DNA of 64,000 bases, from assembly GCF_014200395.1 (NCBI RefSeq), contig NZ_JACHBS010000001.1, positions 1,612,001 through 1,676,000 on the forward strand, written 5' to 3'. Origin of the DNA: Microcella frigidaquae. Its GTDB lineage: Bacteria > Actinomycetota > Actinomycetes > Actinomycetales > Microbacteriaceae. This document shows positions 36,304-45,618 of the stretch, in pieces (within the stretch, counting starts at the first letter, position 1; each line of letters begins with the position of its first letter). The position numbers and the translations under genes are program-made. The notes under the pieces were generated by a model. The model searched no databases. It worked only from the letters and a program-made list of their open reading frames with translations, and had not been told where the DNA came from.

Positions 36304-37386
36304 CTACCGCGTGAGCTCCTCGCGGATGACCTGCAGGAACGCGTCGATGTCGGCCTCGGTGGTGTCGAAGGCGCACATCCAGCGCACCTCGCCGCGTGCG
36401 CGATCCCAGTCGTAGAAGCGCACGCGCTCGCGGATCCGGTCGGCGGCGTCGTTGCTGAGCAGCGCGAACACGGCGTTGGCCTGCGTCTGCTGGCTGAAGC
36501 CGAGCGAGCCGGCGGGCAGCGAGCCGTCGGCGAGCATCCCCTCGAGGCCCGCCCGCAGCCGGGCGGCCATGGCGTTCGCGTGCGTGGCCGAGCGGATGCC
36601 CAGCCCCTCGTCGAACAGGGTGAGCAGCTGCGCCGAGAGGAAGCGCATCTTGCTCGCCAGCTGCATGTACATCTTGCGCAGGTAGATGAGCCCCTCGACG
36701 CGCTCGGGGTTGAGCACGACGATGGCCTCCGCGCCGAGCAGGCCGTTCTTGGTGCCGCCGAGCGACAGGATGTCGACCCCCGCGTCGACCGTGAACTCCC
36801 GCATGCTGGTGCCGAGGGCTGCGGCGGCGTTCCAGACCCGGGCGCCGTCGAGGTGCAGGGCCATCCCGTGCGCGTGCGCGTAGTCGGCGATCGCGCGCAC
36901 CTCGTCGGGCGTGTACAGCGTGCCGAGCTCGGTGGTGTTCGTGATGCTGACGGCGAGCGGCTGCGCGCGGTGCTCGTCGCCCCAGCCGAAGGCCTCGGTG
37001 GCGACCAGCTCGGGGGTGAGCTTGCCGTCGGGCGTCGGCACGGTGAACAGCTTCAGGCTGCTGACGCGCTCCGGCGCCCCGCCCTCGTCGGTGTGGATGT
37101 GCGCGGTGCCGCTCGCGATCACCGCACCCCAGCGCGGCATGAGCGCGGTGAGCGCGAGCACGTTCGCGCCCGTGCCGTTGAAGACGGGGAACACCTCGGC
37201 CTGGTCTCCGAACTCGGCCTTCACGACTTCGGTGAGGCGGGCCGTGTACTGGTCCTCCCCGTACGAGATCTGGTGGCCGCCGTTGGCGTCGGCGATGGCG
37301 GCGAGCACCTCGGGGTGCACGCCCGCGTAGTTGTCGCTGGCGAAGCCGCGGAAGCTGGTGTCATGGATGCGCGTCACGGAGATCAT
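36304..37386 (-). CDS. Low-specificity threonine aldolase-like PLP enzyme
   Basis: A 360-residue fold-type I PLP enzyme that would cleave threonine or related beta-hydroxy amino acids to glycine and an aldehyde. FRGFASDNYAGVHPEVL opens the N terminus, FPVFNGTGANVLAL binds phosphate, ALHLDGARVWNAAAALG carries the PLP-contacting Asp/Arg, and the Schiff-base Lys is in LSLGGTKNGLLGAEA. The ATG at 37386 overlaps the SDR stop by 4 nt (ATGA), making it the third gene of a coupled unit. The partners suggest its substrate may not be simply threonine. Confidence 0.9.
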   Translation of the reverse strand: MISVTRIHDTSFRGFASDNYAGVHPEVLAAIADANGGHQISYGEDQYTARLTEVVKAEFGDQAEVFPVFNGTGANVLALTALMPRWGAVIASGTAHIHTDEGGAPERVSSLKLFTVPTPDGKLTPELVATEAFGWGDEHRAQPLAVSITNTTELGTLYTPDEVRAIADYAHAHGMALHLDGARVWNAAAALGTSMREFTVDAGVDILSLGGTKNGLLGAEAIVVLNPERVEGLIYLRKMYMQLASKMRFLSAQLLTLFDEGLGIRSATHANAMAARLRAGLEGMLADGSLPAGSLGFSQQTQANAVFALLSNDAADRIRERVRFYDWDRARGEVRWMCAFDTTEADIDAFLQVIREELTR

Positions 37387-38075
37387 TCTCCCTGGTCGGT
37401 GGCGGGCTCGGTGGCTGACTCGGAGGCCGACTCGGTGGCGCGACTCAGGTCGATGAGGGCGCCGTTGAGCTCCTCGGTCGGCAGGCTCCACAGCCCGGCG
37501 CACGCGGTGGCGAGCAGCTCGGTCACTCCCGCGTCGTCGAGCGCGCCGACGATGAAGGTCACCGCCGCGGCCGGCTCGTGCTTCGCCCGCCAGGTGCCCG
37601 CGATCGCCTGCACCCACATCTCGGCCGCCGCCTTGAGCGTGACGTAGTTGGCCATGCCCCACGTCGGTGCGGCGACGGATGCGGAGCTCACGATCGCCAG
37701 TCGCCCCGCGCCCGACGCCGCCAGGTCGGTGCGCAGCTCGCGGCTGAGCACCCGCAGAGTGCTGAGAACGCGGCGCTCGAGCCACGCGAAGTCGTCGAAC
37801 CCCGAGCCGCCGCGCCAGCCGCCGACGAGGTGCAGCGCGCCGTCGATGCTCGGCCGACGCGAGCGCAGCTCGCGCGCCCACGCGGCGACCGCCGAGGGGT
37901 CGGCCAGGTCGACGACCGCGGCCTCCGCCGCGTCAACGCCGACCAGGGACTCGGCGCGGGATCCGACGGCGACGACGTGCGCGCCCGCGGCGGTGAGGGC
38001 CGCGCAGACCGCCCGCCCGCCGACGCCGCCGGCTCCGGCGACGACGACCGTGCGGTCAGCGAGGGGAGACGTCAC
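37383..38075 (-). CDS. Short-chain dehydrogenase/reductase
   Basis: A 230-residue Rossmann oxidoreductase. Cofactor loop VVVAGAGGVGGRAVC at the N terminus; DLADPS is the acidic position; the catalytic Ser is in AIVSSASVAAP and the YxxxK pair in NYVTLKAAAEMW. Length is slightly below the classical 250. The start GTG (38075) overlaps the upstream DUF6421 stop by 4 nt (GTGA). It is middle gene of a three-gene coupled operon. Substrate unknown. Confidence 0.88.
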   Translation of the reverse strand: MTSPLADRTVVVAGAGGVGGRAVCAALTAAGAHVVAVGSRAESLVGVDAAEAAVVDLADPSAVAAWARELRSRRPSIDGALHLVGGWRGGSGFDDFAWLERRVLSTLRVLSRELRTDLAASGAGRLAIVSSASVAAPTWGMANYVTLKAAAEMWVQAIAGTWRAKHEPAAAVTFIVGALDDAGVTELLATACAGLWSLPTEELNGALIDLSRATESASESATEPATDQGE

Positions 38076-39577
38076 GCGTCGCGACCGGTGATGCCCGCGG
38101 TCGACTCGATGACGCTCGCCATCTTCTTGCTGAGCGCTTCGTAGAACATCGAGAGCGGAAACTCGTCGTCGAGCACGAGGTCGGTGTAGCCCTTGAGCGG
38201 GCCGGCGAGAACGTCGTCGCTGAGGCCTCGAGCCCAGTTCGAGGCGGGGTGCGGGGTCAGGGTGCTCGAGACGAGCTCGTAGGCCTTGAGCCAGTGCACC
38301 GCCTTCGGTCGGTCGATCGAGGCCCAGTACAGCTCGTTGATCGCGTTCGAGAGCTCGACGACGACGTCGGGCACGGCATCCCAGTCGATCGCGAGCTGGG
38401 TGTCGGTCCAGTGCAGCACACCCTTCTGGTGCATCCACGCGAACAGCAGCTGACCGCCCACCCCGTCGTAGTTGCGCACCCGGCTGCCGGTCAGCGCGAA
38501 CCGGAAGATGCGGTCGAAAATCACGGCGTACTGCACGAGCCGGGCGTGCTGGCGGGTGATGTCGTCGGTGCCCTCGGCCCGCCACAGGGTGACGGCCTCG
38601 CGGAAGGCGGTCAGGTCGCAGCGCAGCTCCTCGAGCGTGTAGAGGAAGTACGGCATGCGCTGCTTGATCATGAACGGGTCGAACGGCAGGTCGCCGCGCA
38701 TGTGGGCCCGGTCGTGGATCATGTCCCACATCACGAAGGTGCGCTCGGCGAGCTGCTGGTCGTCGAGCAGCTGCTGCGCGTCGGCCGGCAGGTCGAGCTT
38801 GGTGATCTCGGCCGCGGCGCGCACGACGCGGCGGTAGCGCGCAGCCTCGCGGTCGGCGAAGATCGCACCCCAGGTGAACACCGGCAGTTGAGCGGGGGTG
38901 CCCTCGGGCGCACCCGCCGGAACCCGCGGCGTGACGGCGACCGACTCGGGGAAGAGCACGGCCGAGTTGGTGTCGTAGCCCGGGGTGAAGTCGGCGAAGC
39001 GCAGGCCCAGGTAGAGGGCGTTGCCGTACGCCGTGCGCTCGAGCTCGGCGACGAAGTCGGGCCAGATCACCTCGAACACGACGGCCTCGACGAGCCGGTC
39101 GGTCGAGCCGTTCTGGGTGTACATGGGGAAGACGACGAGGTGCGCGACACCATCGCGGCGCTGCTCGGCCGGGCGGAAGGCGTCGAGCGCGTCGTAGAAG
39201 TCGGGCACACCGAAGCCGCCGTCGCGCCAGGCCTCGAAATCGCGGGCGGCGGCGAGCAGGTAGGCGGTGTCGTGCTGGATGAGCGGGGCGAAGTGACGCA
39301 GCGCCTCGACGATGAGGCCGACCTGGCGGGCGGCCTCGGCGTGGGCATCCGCGTCGGGGATCGAGCCGTCTTTGATCTGGTGCGCACGGATGGCCTCGGC
39401 GGCGGTCTTGAGCCGCAGCCACTGGGGGTCGGCGACGATCTCGGCGGCGCTGATCTCTCGAGCGCTGATCTCGTGAGCGTTGATCTCGTGAGCGCTGGGG
39501 CCCGTGAGCGCGGCGTCTTCGACGACCTCGGGCTCTCCGATGATGGCGCGGCCGGGGGCGGCGGTGATGTCGGTCAT
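38072..39577 (-). CDS. DUF6421-like protein
   Basis: A 501-residue soluble protein that matches, from memory, an actinobacterial family named DUF6421; function unknown. An N-terminal stretch of three 5-residue repeats (HEINA, HEISA, REISA) is followed by a mainly helical body. Conserved-looking elements are FPMYTQNGSTDRLVEA, FADFTPGYDTNSAVLF, MWDMIHDRAHMRGDLP (His pair, HxxxH) and FAWMHQKGVLHW. The RBS GGAGGG precedes the ATG. It leads a coupled operon with SDR and aldolase genes and is divergent from a large LuxR regulator. Confidence 0.72.
   Translation of the reverse strand: MTDITAAPGRAIIGEPEVVEDAALTGPSAHEINAHEISAREISAAEIVADPQWLRLKTAAEAIRAHQIKDGSIPDADAHAEAARQVGLIVEALRHFAPLIQHDTAYLLAAARDFEAWRDGGFGVPDFYDALDAFRPAEQRRDGVAHLVVFPMYTQNGSTDRLVEAVVFEVIWPDFVAELERTAYGNALYLGLRFADFTPGYDTNSAVLFPESVAVTPRVPAGAPEGTPAQLPVFTWGAIFADREAARYRRVVRAAAEITKLDLPADAQQLLDDQQLAERTFVMWDMIHDRAHMRGDLPFDPFMIKQRMPYFLYTLEELRCDLTAFREAVTLWRAEGTDDITRQHARLVQYAVIFDRIFRFALTGSRVRNYDGVGGQLLFAWMHQKGVLHWTDTQLAIDWDAVPDVVVELSNAINELYWASIDRPKAVHWLKAYELVSSTLTPHPASNWARGLSDDVLAGPLKGYTDLVLDDEFPLSMFYEALSKKMASVIESTAGITGRDA
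39447..39491. repeat. Three 15-bp tandem repeats inside the DUF6421 gene
   Basis: Units of GCGCTGATCTCGTGA and variants at 39447, 39462 and 39477. They encode the five-residue repeats near residues 30-45 and keep the frame, so copy number could vary without breaking the gene. The 39578-39830 gap beyond the gene start holds promoters only (for example TAGCGT near 39767). Confidence 0.7.
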
Positions 39578-39830
39578 GGGTCCCTCCTTCGTCGACTCTC
39601 GCGTGGGGCTGCAGACCCTTCGAGCCTAGGCAGAGGGCCGCCCAACGTGGTTGTGAACGGCGCACGATCGTTGCGTAGACGCACGATTCTGCGACGCAAT
39701 TCTCAGCTCTGGGACACCCCCGCGCAGCGGATGCTCGCCTCGGCGAATGCGCCGCGGAGCGTGTTAGCGTCGCCCGGGGCGGTCGGTCGGCCGTCGCCGC
39801 GCGAGAACCGAGGCAGGGAGGGACCCGGCG

Positions 39831-42428
39831 ATGCCGAGCTGGCCGATCGTGGCGCGCCCCGCCGTCGTGGATGCTCTCGCCGAGGGCCTCGCCCGGCGAC
39901 CCGCGCGCTCGCACCTTCTGCGCGGGCCGAGCGGCGTCGGCAAGACGACCGTGGCCGCGGCGGTCGCCGCGACGCTCGGAGCGCAGGGACGAACGATCGT
40001 GCCGGTGGTCGCCCTCGCCGAGCTCAGCGAGGTGCCGCTCGGTGCCCTCGCTCCACTGCTCTCGGCCCCGGTCGAGGGGGCGAGCGATGTGGCGGCCCGC
40101 CTGAGCGAGCTCGTGGCGAACGTGGGCCGGCATGCCGACAGCTACCTGATCATCGTCGACGACGCGCCTCTGCTCGATGAGGCCTCCGCCGCCGCGCTGT
40201 ACCAGCTCGTGCGGGTCTTCGGGGTGCCGGCGCTGCTGACCGCCCGCGACGAGCACGCGCTCGAGGGCGCCGTCGCGCGACTGCTGCACGAGGACCTCGT
40301 GACCGTGATCGATCTCGACGGGCTCACCCTCGACGAGACGCGCACGGTGCTGCGCCGCCACCTGGGGGCCGATCCGCGCCCGGAGTCGCTGCAGCGGCTG
40401 TACACGACGACCGCGGGCAATCCCCTCTTCCTGCGCGAGCTCACCCTCGCGGCGCAGCGCTCCGACCGGGTGGCCAGAGGGCCCTACGGTCTCGAGATCG
40501 ACCCCGCGCGACTGCCCGCTCATGTGCTCGACACGGTCGCCGGGCGGCTCGCCGACCTCGATCCGGGCGAGCGGCGCATCGCCGAGCTCGTGGCCGTGGC
40601 CCAGCCGTGGCCGCGGGCGGCGGTCGCGGCGGAGGAGCGGGCGATCGTCGACGACCTCCTCGACGCGGGTGTTCTCGCACCGGCCGCGCCCGAGGCGGCG
40701 GGGTACCTGCACCTCGCGCATCCGATCTACGCCGAGGCGCTGCTCGGCTCGCTGGGGTCGCAGCAGCGGGCGGAGAGGCGTCGGGAGGCGGCCCAGCGGC
40801 TCCTCGCGCTGGAGGATGATCCGCTGCGCTTCACCGGCGTGTGCCTGCTGAGCGATGCCGGTGGGCCAGTGGCGGCGGACGATCTGGTGTGGGCCGCCGA
40901 GTACGCCCACCGCGTCGGCGACCATGCGCGGGCCGTGCGCGCGGCCGACGAGGTCATGGCCCTCGAGGGCACGGCGGTCTCGCCGACGATCACGGCGCAC
41001 GCCGCGCTCATCACGGCGAGCGCACTGAGTGCGTTGGGCGGCGACCCCGGCCAGACAGAGGCCGCTTTCGCCCGCGCAGCGGAGCTCGCGGTCGACGCCG
41101 ACGGCAGAGCGGCGGTCGAGGTGCGCTGGGGGCAGCACACCGCGCTGCGCGAGCTCGACCCCGCGCGCGCCGCGCGCCGTGCCACGGAGCTGCTGCCGCA
41201 GCTGGGCTCGGCCGCCGCTCTGCTGACCCCCGACCTCGCCAAGTGGCGCCTCATGGCCGGCGACGCGGCCGCGCTCGAGACGCCCCTCGCCGATCAGACC
41301 GCATCCGACTCGGGCGCCGCCCTCAACGCCGCCATCGGCATGGCGATGATGGCGACGATGGCAGGGCGGGTCGCCGACGCTCGGCGCGCGGTCGATGCGG
41401 GCCGCCCGCTCGCCGATCGTTTCGCCGCCGTGCAGCCGTTCGCCGGGGGTCTGCTCGACCTCTCGGCGTTCCTCGTGCACGTCGCCGACGGAGACATCGC
41501 GGCCGCACGCGCCTTCGCCGAGCAGCGGCGTCGCGAGCCCTTTGCCGACTCCGCCGGCGTCTGGTCGTACGCGCTGGCGATCGTGCACCTGCATGGCGGC
41601 CGACCCGACGACGCTCTTCCTCTCGCGCTGCTCGCCGTCGACCAGCTGCGCTGGCGCGACTTCACCGGCCTGCTCGGCCCGGCGATCGCCCTCGCCGCCA
41701 CCGTGCACGCGCAGCGCGGCGAGGTCGACGCGGCGCGCTCCCTGCTCGCTTCGCTGCAACCGGCGCAGCGCGACGACGTGAAGGTGGTGCTGCAGGCGGC
41801 CGAAGCCGAGGCGTGGCTCGCCGTCGTCACCGACGACGACGCGGCGGTCGCCATCGGTGCGCTCGCGGCGGCCGTGGCCCGCGGGGTCGAGCTGGGGCAC
41901 CTCCTGCTCGCGGCGCTGACCGCCTCTGTCGCCGTGCGTCTCGGCGGCAGCGCTGCGGTGCGCCCGCTGCTCGACGCCTCGGCGGCGGCCTCCGGCTCGC
42001 CGCTCATCGAACGGGTGGCCGGCCTCGCGGCTGCCCTCGACCAGGGCGATGCCGCACGCGTCATCGCCCTGGTCGAGCCGCTCGTCGCCGGAGGACTGGT
42101 CGCGGTGGCGCACGCCGCGCTCGAGAGCGCCGCGACCCTCGCCGACGGCGACCGCATGCTCGAACGGCGTGCGCGCGTGCGGGCCGCCGAGCTGGGCCTC
42201 ACCGTGACGCGCGTGCGCAGCATCCGCTCGCCGCGCAGCGAGGCGGGCCTGACCGAGCGCGAGTGGATCATCGCCCAGGCGGCGGCCCGCCGTGAGCGCA
42301 GCCGCGAGATCGCCGAGCGGCTCGGAGTCTCGGTGCGCACGGTCGACAACCACCTGGCGAGCGTCTACCGCAAGCTCGGCATCAGCGGGCGGGCCGAGCT
42401 GGAGGCGGAGCTGCGCGAGCGCTCGTGA
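39831..42428 (+). CDS. Large ATPase-LuxR transcriptional regulator
   Basis: An 865-residue regulator. An N-terminal AAA/STAND-type NTPase has Walker A GPSGVGKTT (32-40) and a Walker B-like YLIIVDDAPLLDE. A long helical, TPR-like region of about 500 residues follows. The C-terminal LuxR HTH contains GLTEREWIIAQAAARR, SREIAERLGVSVRTVDNHL and VYRKLGISGRAELE. Such proteins bind an inducer in the helical region and use ATP to switch state. It is divergent from the DUF6421 operon, its most likely target. RBS GGGAGGG upstream of the ATG. Confidence 0.88.
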   Translation: MPSWPIVARPAVVDALAEGLARRPARSHLLRGPSGVGKTTVAAAVAATLGAQGRTIVPVVALAELSEVPLGALAPLLSAPVEGASDVAARLSELVANVGRHADSYLIIVDDAPLLDEASAAALYQLVRVFGVPALLTARDEHALEGAVARLLHEDLVTVIDLDGLTLDETRTVLRRHLGADPRPESLQRLYTTTAGNPLFLRELTLAAQRSDRVARGPYGLEIDPARLPAHVLDTVAGRLADLDPGERRIAELVAVAQPWPRAAVAAEERAIVDDLLDAGVLAPAAPEAAGYLHLAHPIYAEALLGSLGSQQRAERRREAAQRLLALEDDPLRFTGVCLLSDAGGPVAADDLVWAAEYAHRVGDHARAVRAADEVMALEGTAVSPTITAHAALITASALSALGGDPGQTEAAFARAAELAVDADGRAAVEVRWGQHTALRELDPARAARRATELLPQLGSAAALLTPDLAKWRLMAGDAAALETPLADQTASDSGAALNAAIGMAMMATMAGRVADARRAVDAGRPLADRFAAVQPFAGGLLDLSAFLVHVADGDIAAARAFAEQRRREPFADSAGVWSYALAIVHLHGGRPDDALPLALLAVDQLRWRDFTGLLGPAIALAATVHAQRGEVDAARSLLASLQPAQRDDVKVVLQAAEAEAWLAVVTDDDAAVAIGALAAAVARGVELGHLLLAALTASVAVRLGGSAAVRPLLDASAAASGSPLIERVAGLAAALDQGDAARVIALVEPLVAGGLVAVAHAALESAATLADGDRMLERRARVRAAELGLTVTRVRSIRSPRSEAGLTEREWIIAQAAARRERSREIAERLGVSVRTVDNHLASVYRKLGISGRAELEAELRERS

Positions 42429-42540
42429 GCGGGGTGGCGGCTCGCGCCGGGCGCGGCGCGTCAGCGGGGCGGGTTAACGAGCTGCGCGGGCGGTCTCGAC
42501 CGGTGGTCGATTCCGCCCGCGCCCCCGGGTCGGTGCCGCC

Positions 42541-43014
42541 CTACTGGGTGACGGGCGTGACGGTGTACTGCATGGTCGCAGTGCCGTCGTCGTTCTGGGC
42601 GCCGAGGATGCCGACGTTCCAGGTGGTGTTCTCGTAGATGCGCGTGATGGCGCCCTCGCCCAGGTCGAGCGTCGAGATCTCGGCATAGCCGGCGAGCAGC
42701 ATCTCGTCGAAGGCGCGCTGCACCTCGTCGTAGCTCGCGACGTTGATGATCACGCTGAAGACCCCGCCGGCCGACGACGAGAGCACGATGTCGCCGTCGG
42801 GGGTCGGAACCTCGGCCGGCCAGTCGGCGGGGAGGCTCGCGCCCCCGCTGCCGTCGACGTCGACGTCGACGCCCGTCTGGTCCTCGATGATCTGCTCGAC
42901 GCCGCCCTCGACGATGCCCTCGGTGAGCTGCTCGAGTGGGTTGCCGAAGCAGCCGGTGAGGGTGAGCGCGAGGCCCACCCCGAGAGCGGCGACGGCGGGA
43001 ACGGTGCGGCGCAT
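42541..43014 (-). CDS. Putative lipoprotein
   Basis: A 157-residue exported lipoprotein. The signal peptide ends in the lipobox LTGC (Cys21), giving a membrane-anchored extracytoplasmic protein. The mature part starts with an acidic stretch (VDVDVDGSGG) and has a beta-rich body (WPAEVPTPDGDIVLSSS, TWNVGILGAQNDD). No family recognised. Unlinked to neighbours by orientation: convergent with the LuxR gene and divergent from the AEC transporter. Confidence 0.75.
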   Translation of the reverse strand: MRRTVPAVAALGVGLALTLTGCFGNPLEQLTEGIVEGGVEQIIEDQTGVDVDVDGSGGASLPADWPAEVPTPDGDIVLSSSAGGVFSVIINVASYDEVQRAFDEMLLAGYAEISTLDLGEGAITRIYENTTWNVGILGAQNDDGTATMQYTVTPVTQ

Positions 43015-43097
43015 GATGCCTCCAGGTGCGGTCGGGTCGGCGCGCGGCGCGCACCGGTGCTGTACGACCAGTGTGCTCCCGCGGCCGAATCGATGCC

Positions 43098-44057
43098 ATG
43101 AGTAGTCACTACTTGCCAGACACTGTCTTCATGGCAGGCGTGCTGATCGGCTTCGCGATCATCGGGGCGGTGATCGCCGTCGGCTACCTCGTGGGGCGCC
43201 TTGGCATCCTCGGCCCGCATGCCGACTTCGTGCTCAGTCGCTTCGCCTTCTTCGTGCTCTCGCCCGCCCTGCTGTTCACGGTGCTGGCCGAGGCTGATGC
43301 ACGGCAGCTGTTCTCCTCACTCCTGCCGGTGTCGGCGGCCGCCGCCCTCGCCTGCATGGCTGTCTTCGCGCTGATCGCGCGGCTGCTGTGGCGGCGGGCC
43401 GTGCCCGAGACCACGATCGGGGCCCTCTCCTCCGGCTACGCCAACGCCAACAACATCGGCCTGCCGATCGCCGCCTACGTGCTCGGCGACCCCGCCTTCG
43501 CCGCGCCCCTGATCCTCCTGCAGCTGGTGATCTTCACCCCGATCGCCCTGACCATCCTCGACGTCTCGACCAGCGGAACGCTCTCCGTCGGGAGGGTGCT
43601 GAGCCAGCCGGTGCGCAACCCGCTCATCATCGGGTCGGCACTGGGCCTGGTGCTCTCGGTCACCGGCATCGAGCTGCCCGCCCCCGTCATGGAGCCCTTC
43701 CACCTCATCGGGGCGGCTGCAGTCCCCACCGTCCTGCTGCTGTTCGGCATGTCCCTGCACGGGCGGCGCATTCTCCAGCCCGGCTCGGGACGCCGCGACA
43801 TCCTCGTGGCCGTGGTGCTCAAGATCGTCGTCATGCCGACCCTCGCCTGGGCCATCGGGGGCTTCGTCATCGGCCTCGAGGGCCTGCCGCTGTTCGCCGT
43901 CGTCGTGCTCGCCGCCCTGCCGACCGCTCAGAACGTGTTCAACTACGCGCTGCGGTTCGAGCGCGCTGTGCCGGTGGCCCGGGATGCCGTGCTCATCACG
44001 ACTGTGCTCAGCGTTCCCGCGCTCATCGTGATCGCCGCGCTGCTCGCGCCGCGCTAG
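43098..44057 (+). CDS. AEC-family (auxin efflux carrier-like) transporter
   Basis: A 319-residue membrane protein with about ten helices in two five-helix halves. Typical features are the N-terminal GYLVGRLGILGPHADFVLSR, the GYANANNIGLPIAAYVLGD discontinuous-helix motif and the C-terminal ALPTAQNVFNYALRF. The family exports organic anions such as malate or malonate; substrate unknown. Start at MSSHYL (43098); an ATG at 43131 is the alternative. It overlaps the convergent DedA gene by 4 bp. Confidence 0.87.
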   Translation: MSSHYLPDTVFMAGVLIGFAIIGAVIAVGYLVGRLGILGPHADFVLSRFAFFVLSPALLFTVLAEADARQLFSSLLPVSAAAALACMAVFALIARLLWRRAVPETTIGALSSGYANANNIGLPIAAYVLGDPAFAAPLILLQLVIFTPIALTILDVSTSGTLSVGRVLSQPVRNPLIIGSALGLVLSVTGIELPAPVMEPFHLIGAAAVPTVLLLFGMSLHGRRILQPGSGRRDILVAVVLKIVVMPTLAWAIGGFVIGLEGLPLFAVVVLAALPTAQNVFNYALRFERAVPVARDAVLITTVLSVPALIVIAALLAPR

Positions 44058-44710
44058 GGCTCGAGCCCGTCATCCGTTCGCGCCGCCTCCCGGCGCTTTG
44101 CCCGCTCGCGCCGCACGATGCGCAGGATGCGCCAGGCGATGATCGCCGCGAGCACGATGATCGCGGTGATCAGCACGCCGCGGCTGTACCGCGAGGCGAT
44201 GTCCTCGACGATGGTCCAGTTCTCGCCGAGCACGAAGCCGAGCACGACGAAGAGCGTGTTCCAGAGGCCGCTGCCGAGCGTGGTCAGCAGCACGAAGAGC
44301 CACAGCCGCATGCGGTCGACACCCGCCGGGATCGAGATCAGGCTGCGCACGATGGGGATGAACCGGCCGAAGAACACGGCCGCCGGCCCGAAGCGGTGGA
44401 ACCAGGCCATGGCCTTCTCCACATCCTCGGAGCTCATCAGGGGGATGCGGTCTGCCCAGCGCGCGAGCCGCTCGGCACCGAGCCCGCGGCCCAGCGCGTA
44501 CAGCAGCAGAGCACCCACCAGGGAGCCTGCCGTCGTCGTGAGGATCACCGAGATCAGGTCGAACGAGCCGCGACTGGCCGTGAAGCCGGCGAGCGGCAGG
44601 ATCAGCTCGCTCGGGATCGGCGGGAAGAGGCTCTCGATCGCGACCAGCAGTGCGGCACCCCAGACGCCCAGGGTCTCCATGATGCTGATGGCCCACTCAT
44701 CGATGCTCAC
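44054..44710 (-). CDS. DedA-family membrane protein
   Basis: A 218-residue DedA/SNARE-associated protein. Conserved motifs ESLFPPIPSELILPLAGF and the RFIPIVRSLISIPAG segment with conserved Arg, plus four or five hydrophobic helices and a basic C-terminal tail. The family supports lipid-carrier recycling and proton-motive-force homeostasis. GTG start (VSIDEWAISI), with TAGGGT 8 nt upstream as a weaker leaderless candidate. Confidence 0.88.
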   Translation of the reverse strand: MSIDEWAISIMETLGVWGAALLVAIESLFPPIPSELILPLAGFTASRGSFDLISVILTTTAGSLVGALLLYALGRGLGAERLARWADRIPLMSSEDVEKAMAWFHRFGPAAVFFGRFIPIVRSLISIPAGVDRMRLWLFVLLTTLGSGLWNTLFVVLGFVLGENWTIVEDIASRYSRGVLITAIIVLAAIIAWRILRIVRRERAKRREAARTDDGLEP

Positions 44711-44758
44711 GGGTCTCGACCCTACCGGGGCGCGCCCCGCTCTGCCGCGGGCTCGGCG

Positions 44759-45595
44759 CTAGAAGATCATCGGGCGGTCATCGTCATCGCCCTCGACGGC
44801 GAGGGCGACGACGACGGGAACGTGGTCGCTCGGGGCGTCGCCCTTGCGCTGCTCGCGCTCGATGCGGGCATCCACCACCCGGTCGGCGAAGCCCGGCGAG
44901 CCGAGGATGAAGTCGATGCGCATGCCCTCGTCGCGGGGGAACCGCAGCTGCTTGTAGTCCCAGAAGGTGTAGCCCTCGGGCACGAGCGGTCGCACCACGT
45001 CGCTCAGCCCGGCCTCCTCGAGGGCGGCGAAGGCCGCGCGCTCGGCGGGCGAGATATGGGTCGAGGCGCCGGGAACGAAGCTGGGGTCGCCCATGTCGGC
45101 GTCGAGCGGGGCCACGTTGAAGTCGCCCACCAGGGCGAGGGGCGCTCCGGGGTTCGCAGCCATCCAGTCGCCGGCGTCGGCGGCGAGGGTGCGGAGGAAC
45201 CGCAGCTTGTAGTCCATGTGCGGGTCATCGAGCGCGCGGCCGTTGGGCACGTAGAGGCTCCAGATGCGCACGTCGTCGATCGTCGCGCCGATCGCGCGCG
45301 CTTCCAGCGGGGCGTCCGGACCTTCGTGCCCCTTCGCGAAGCCGGGCTGCCCGCGGAAACCGATCTCGACGTCGGTCATCGGCAGGCGGCTGGCGATGGC
45401 CACGCCGTTCCACTGGTTGAGGCCGTGCAGCACCACCTCGTAGCCGGCCTCCTCGAAGGGCTCCATCGGGAACTGCGCGGGCGTGCACTTGATCTCCTGC
45501 ATCGCGAGCACGTCGACGTCGGCGTTCACGAGCCAGTCGACGACCCGGCCGTACCGGGTGCGGATGGAGTTGACGTTCCAGGTCGCGATGCGCAT
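44759..45595 (-). CDS. xth: Exodeoxyribonuclease III
   Basis: A 278-residue Mg-dependent AP endonuclease and 3'-5' exonuclease for base-excision repair. Motifs: MRIATWNVNSIRTR, LAMQEIKC (metal-binding Glu), WSLYVPNG, LVGDFNVAP (catalytic Asp/Asn) and SDHVPVVV (catalytic His). Leaderless start is predicted. It is divergent from pyrE with only 29 bp between start codons. Confidence 0.95.
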   Translation of the reverse strand: MRIATWNVNSIRTRYGRVVDWLVNADVDVLAMQEIKCTPAQFPMEPFEEAGYEVVLHGLNQWNGVAIASRLPMTDVEIGFRGQPGFAKGHEGPDAPLEARAIGATIDDVRIWSLYVPNGRALDDPHMDYKLRFLRTLAADAGDWMAANPGAPLALVGDFNVAPLDADMGDPSFVPGASTHISPAERAAFAALEEAGLSDVVRPLVPEGYTFWDYKQLRFPRDEGMRIDFILGSPGFADRVVDARIEREQRKGDAPSDHVPVVVALAVEGDDDDRPMIF

Positions 45596-45601
45596 GGCAT
45601 C

Positions 45602-45607
45602 AGCCTA
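45602..45607 (-). promoter_or_regulatory. -10 hexamer of xth, leaderless
   Basis: TAGGCT on the minus strand, then 6 nt, then the ATG at 45595. It is 5 bp from the divergent pyrE hexamer. Confidence 0.6.
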
Positions 45608-45612
45608 CGAAC

Positions 45613-45618
45613 TACAGT
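45613..45618 (+). promoter_or_regulatory. -10 hexamer of pyrE, leaderless
   Basis: TACAGT, then 6 nt, then the GTG at 45625. The two divergent -10 elements fit in 17 bp, so both -35 regions lie in the other gene's coding sequence. Confidence 0.6.

Noticed and set aside
37383-42353. Very long minus-strand open frame (1656 codons) spanning the SDR, DUF6421 and LuxR genes
   Set aside because: Only the SDR part (37383-38075) has protein-like motifs. The rest is antisense to the LuxR gene and out of frame with DUF6421; Arg/Gly/Ala-rich shadow frames are usual at this GC content.
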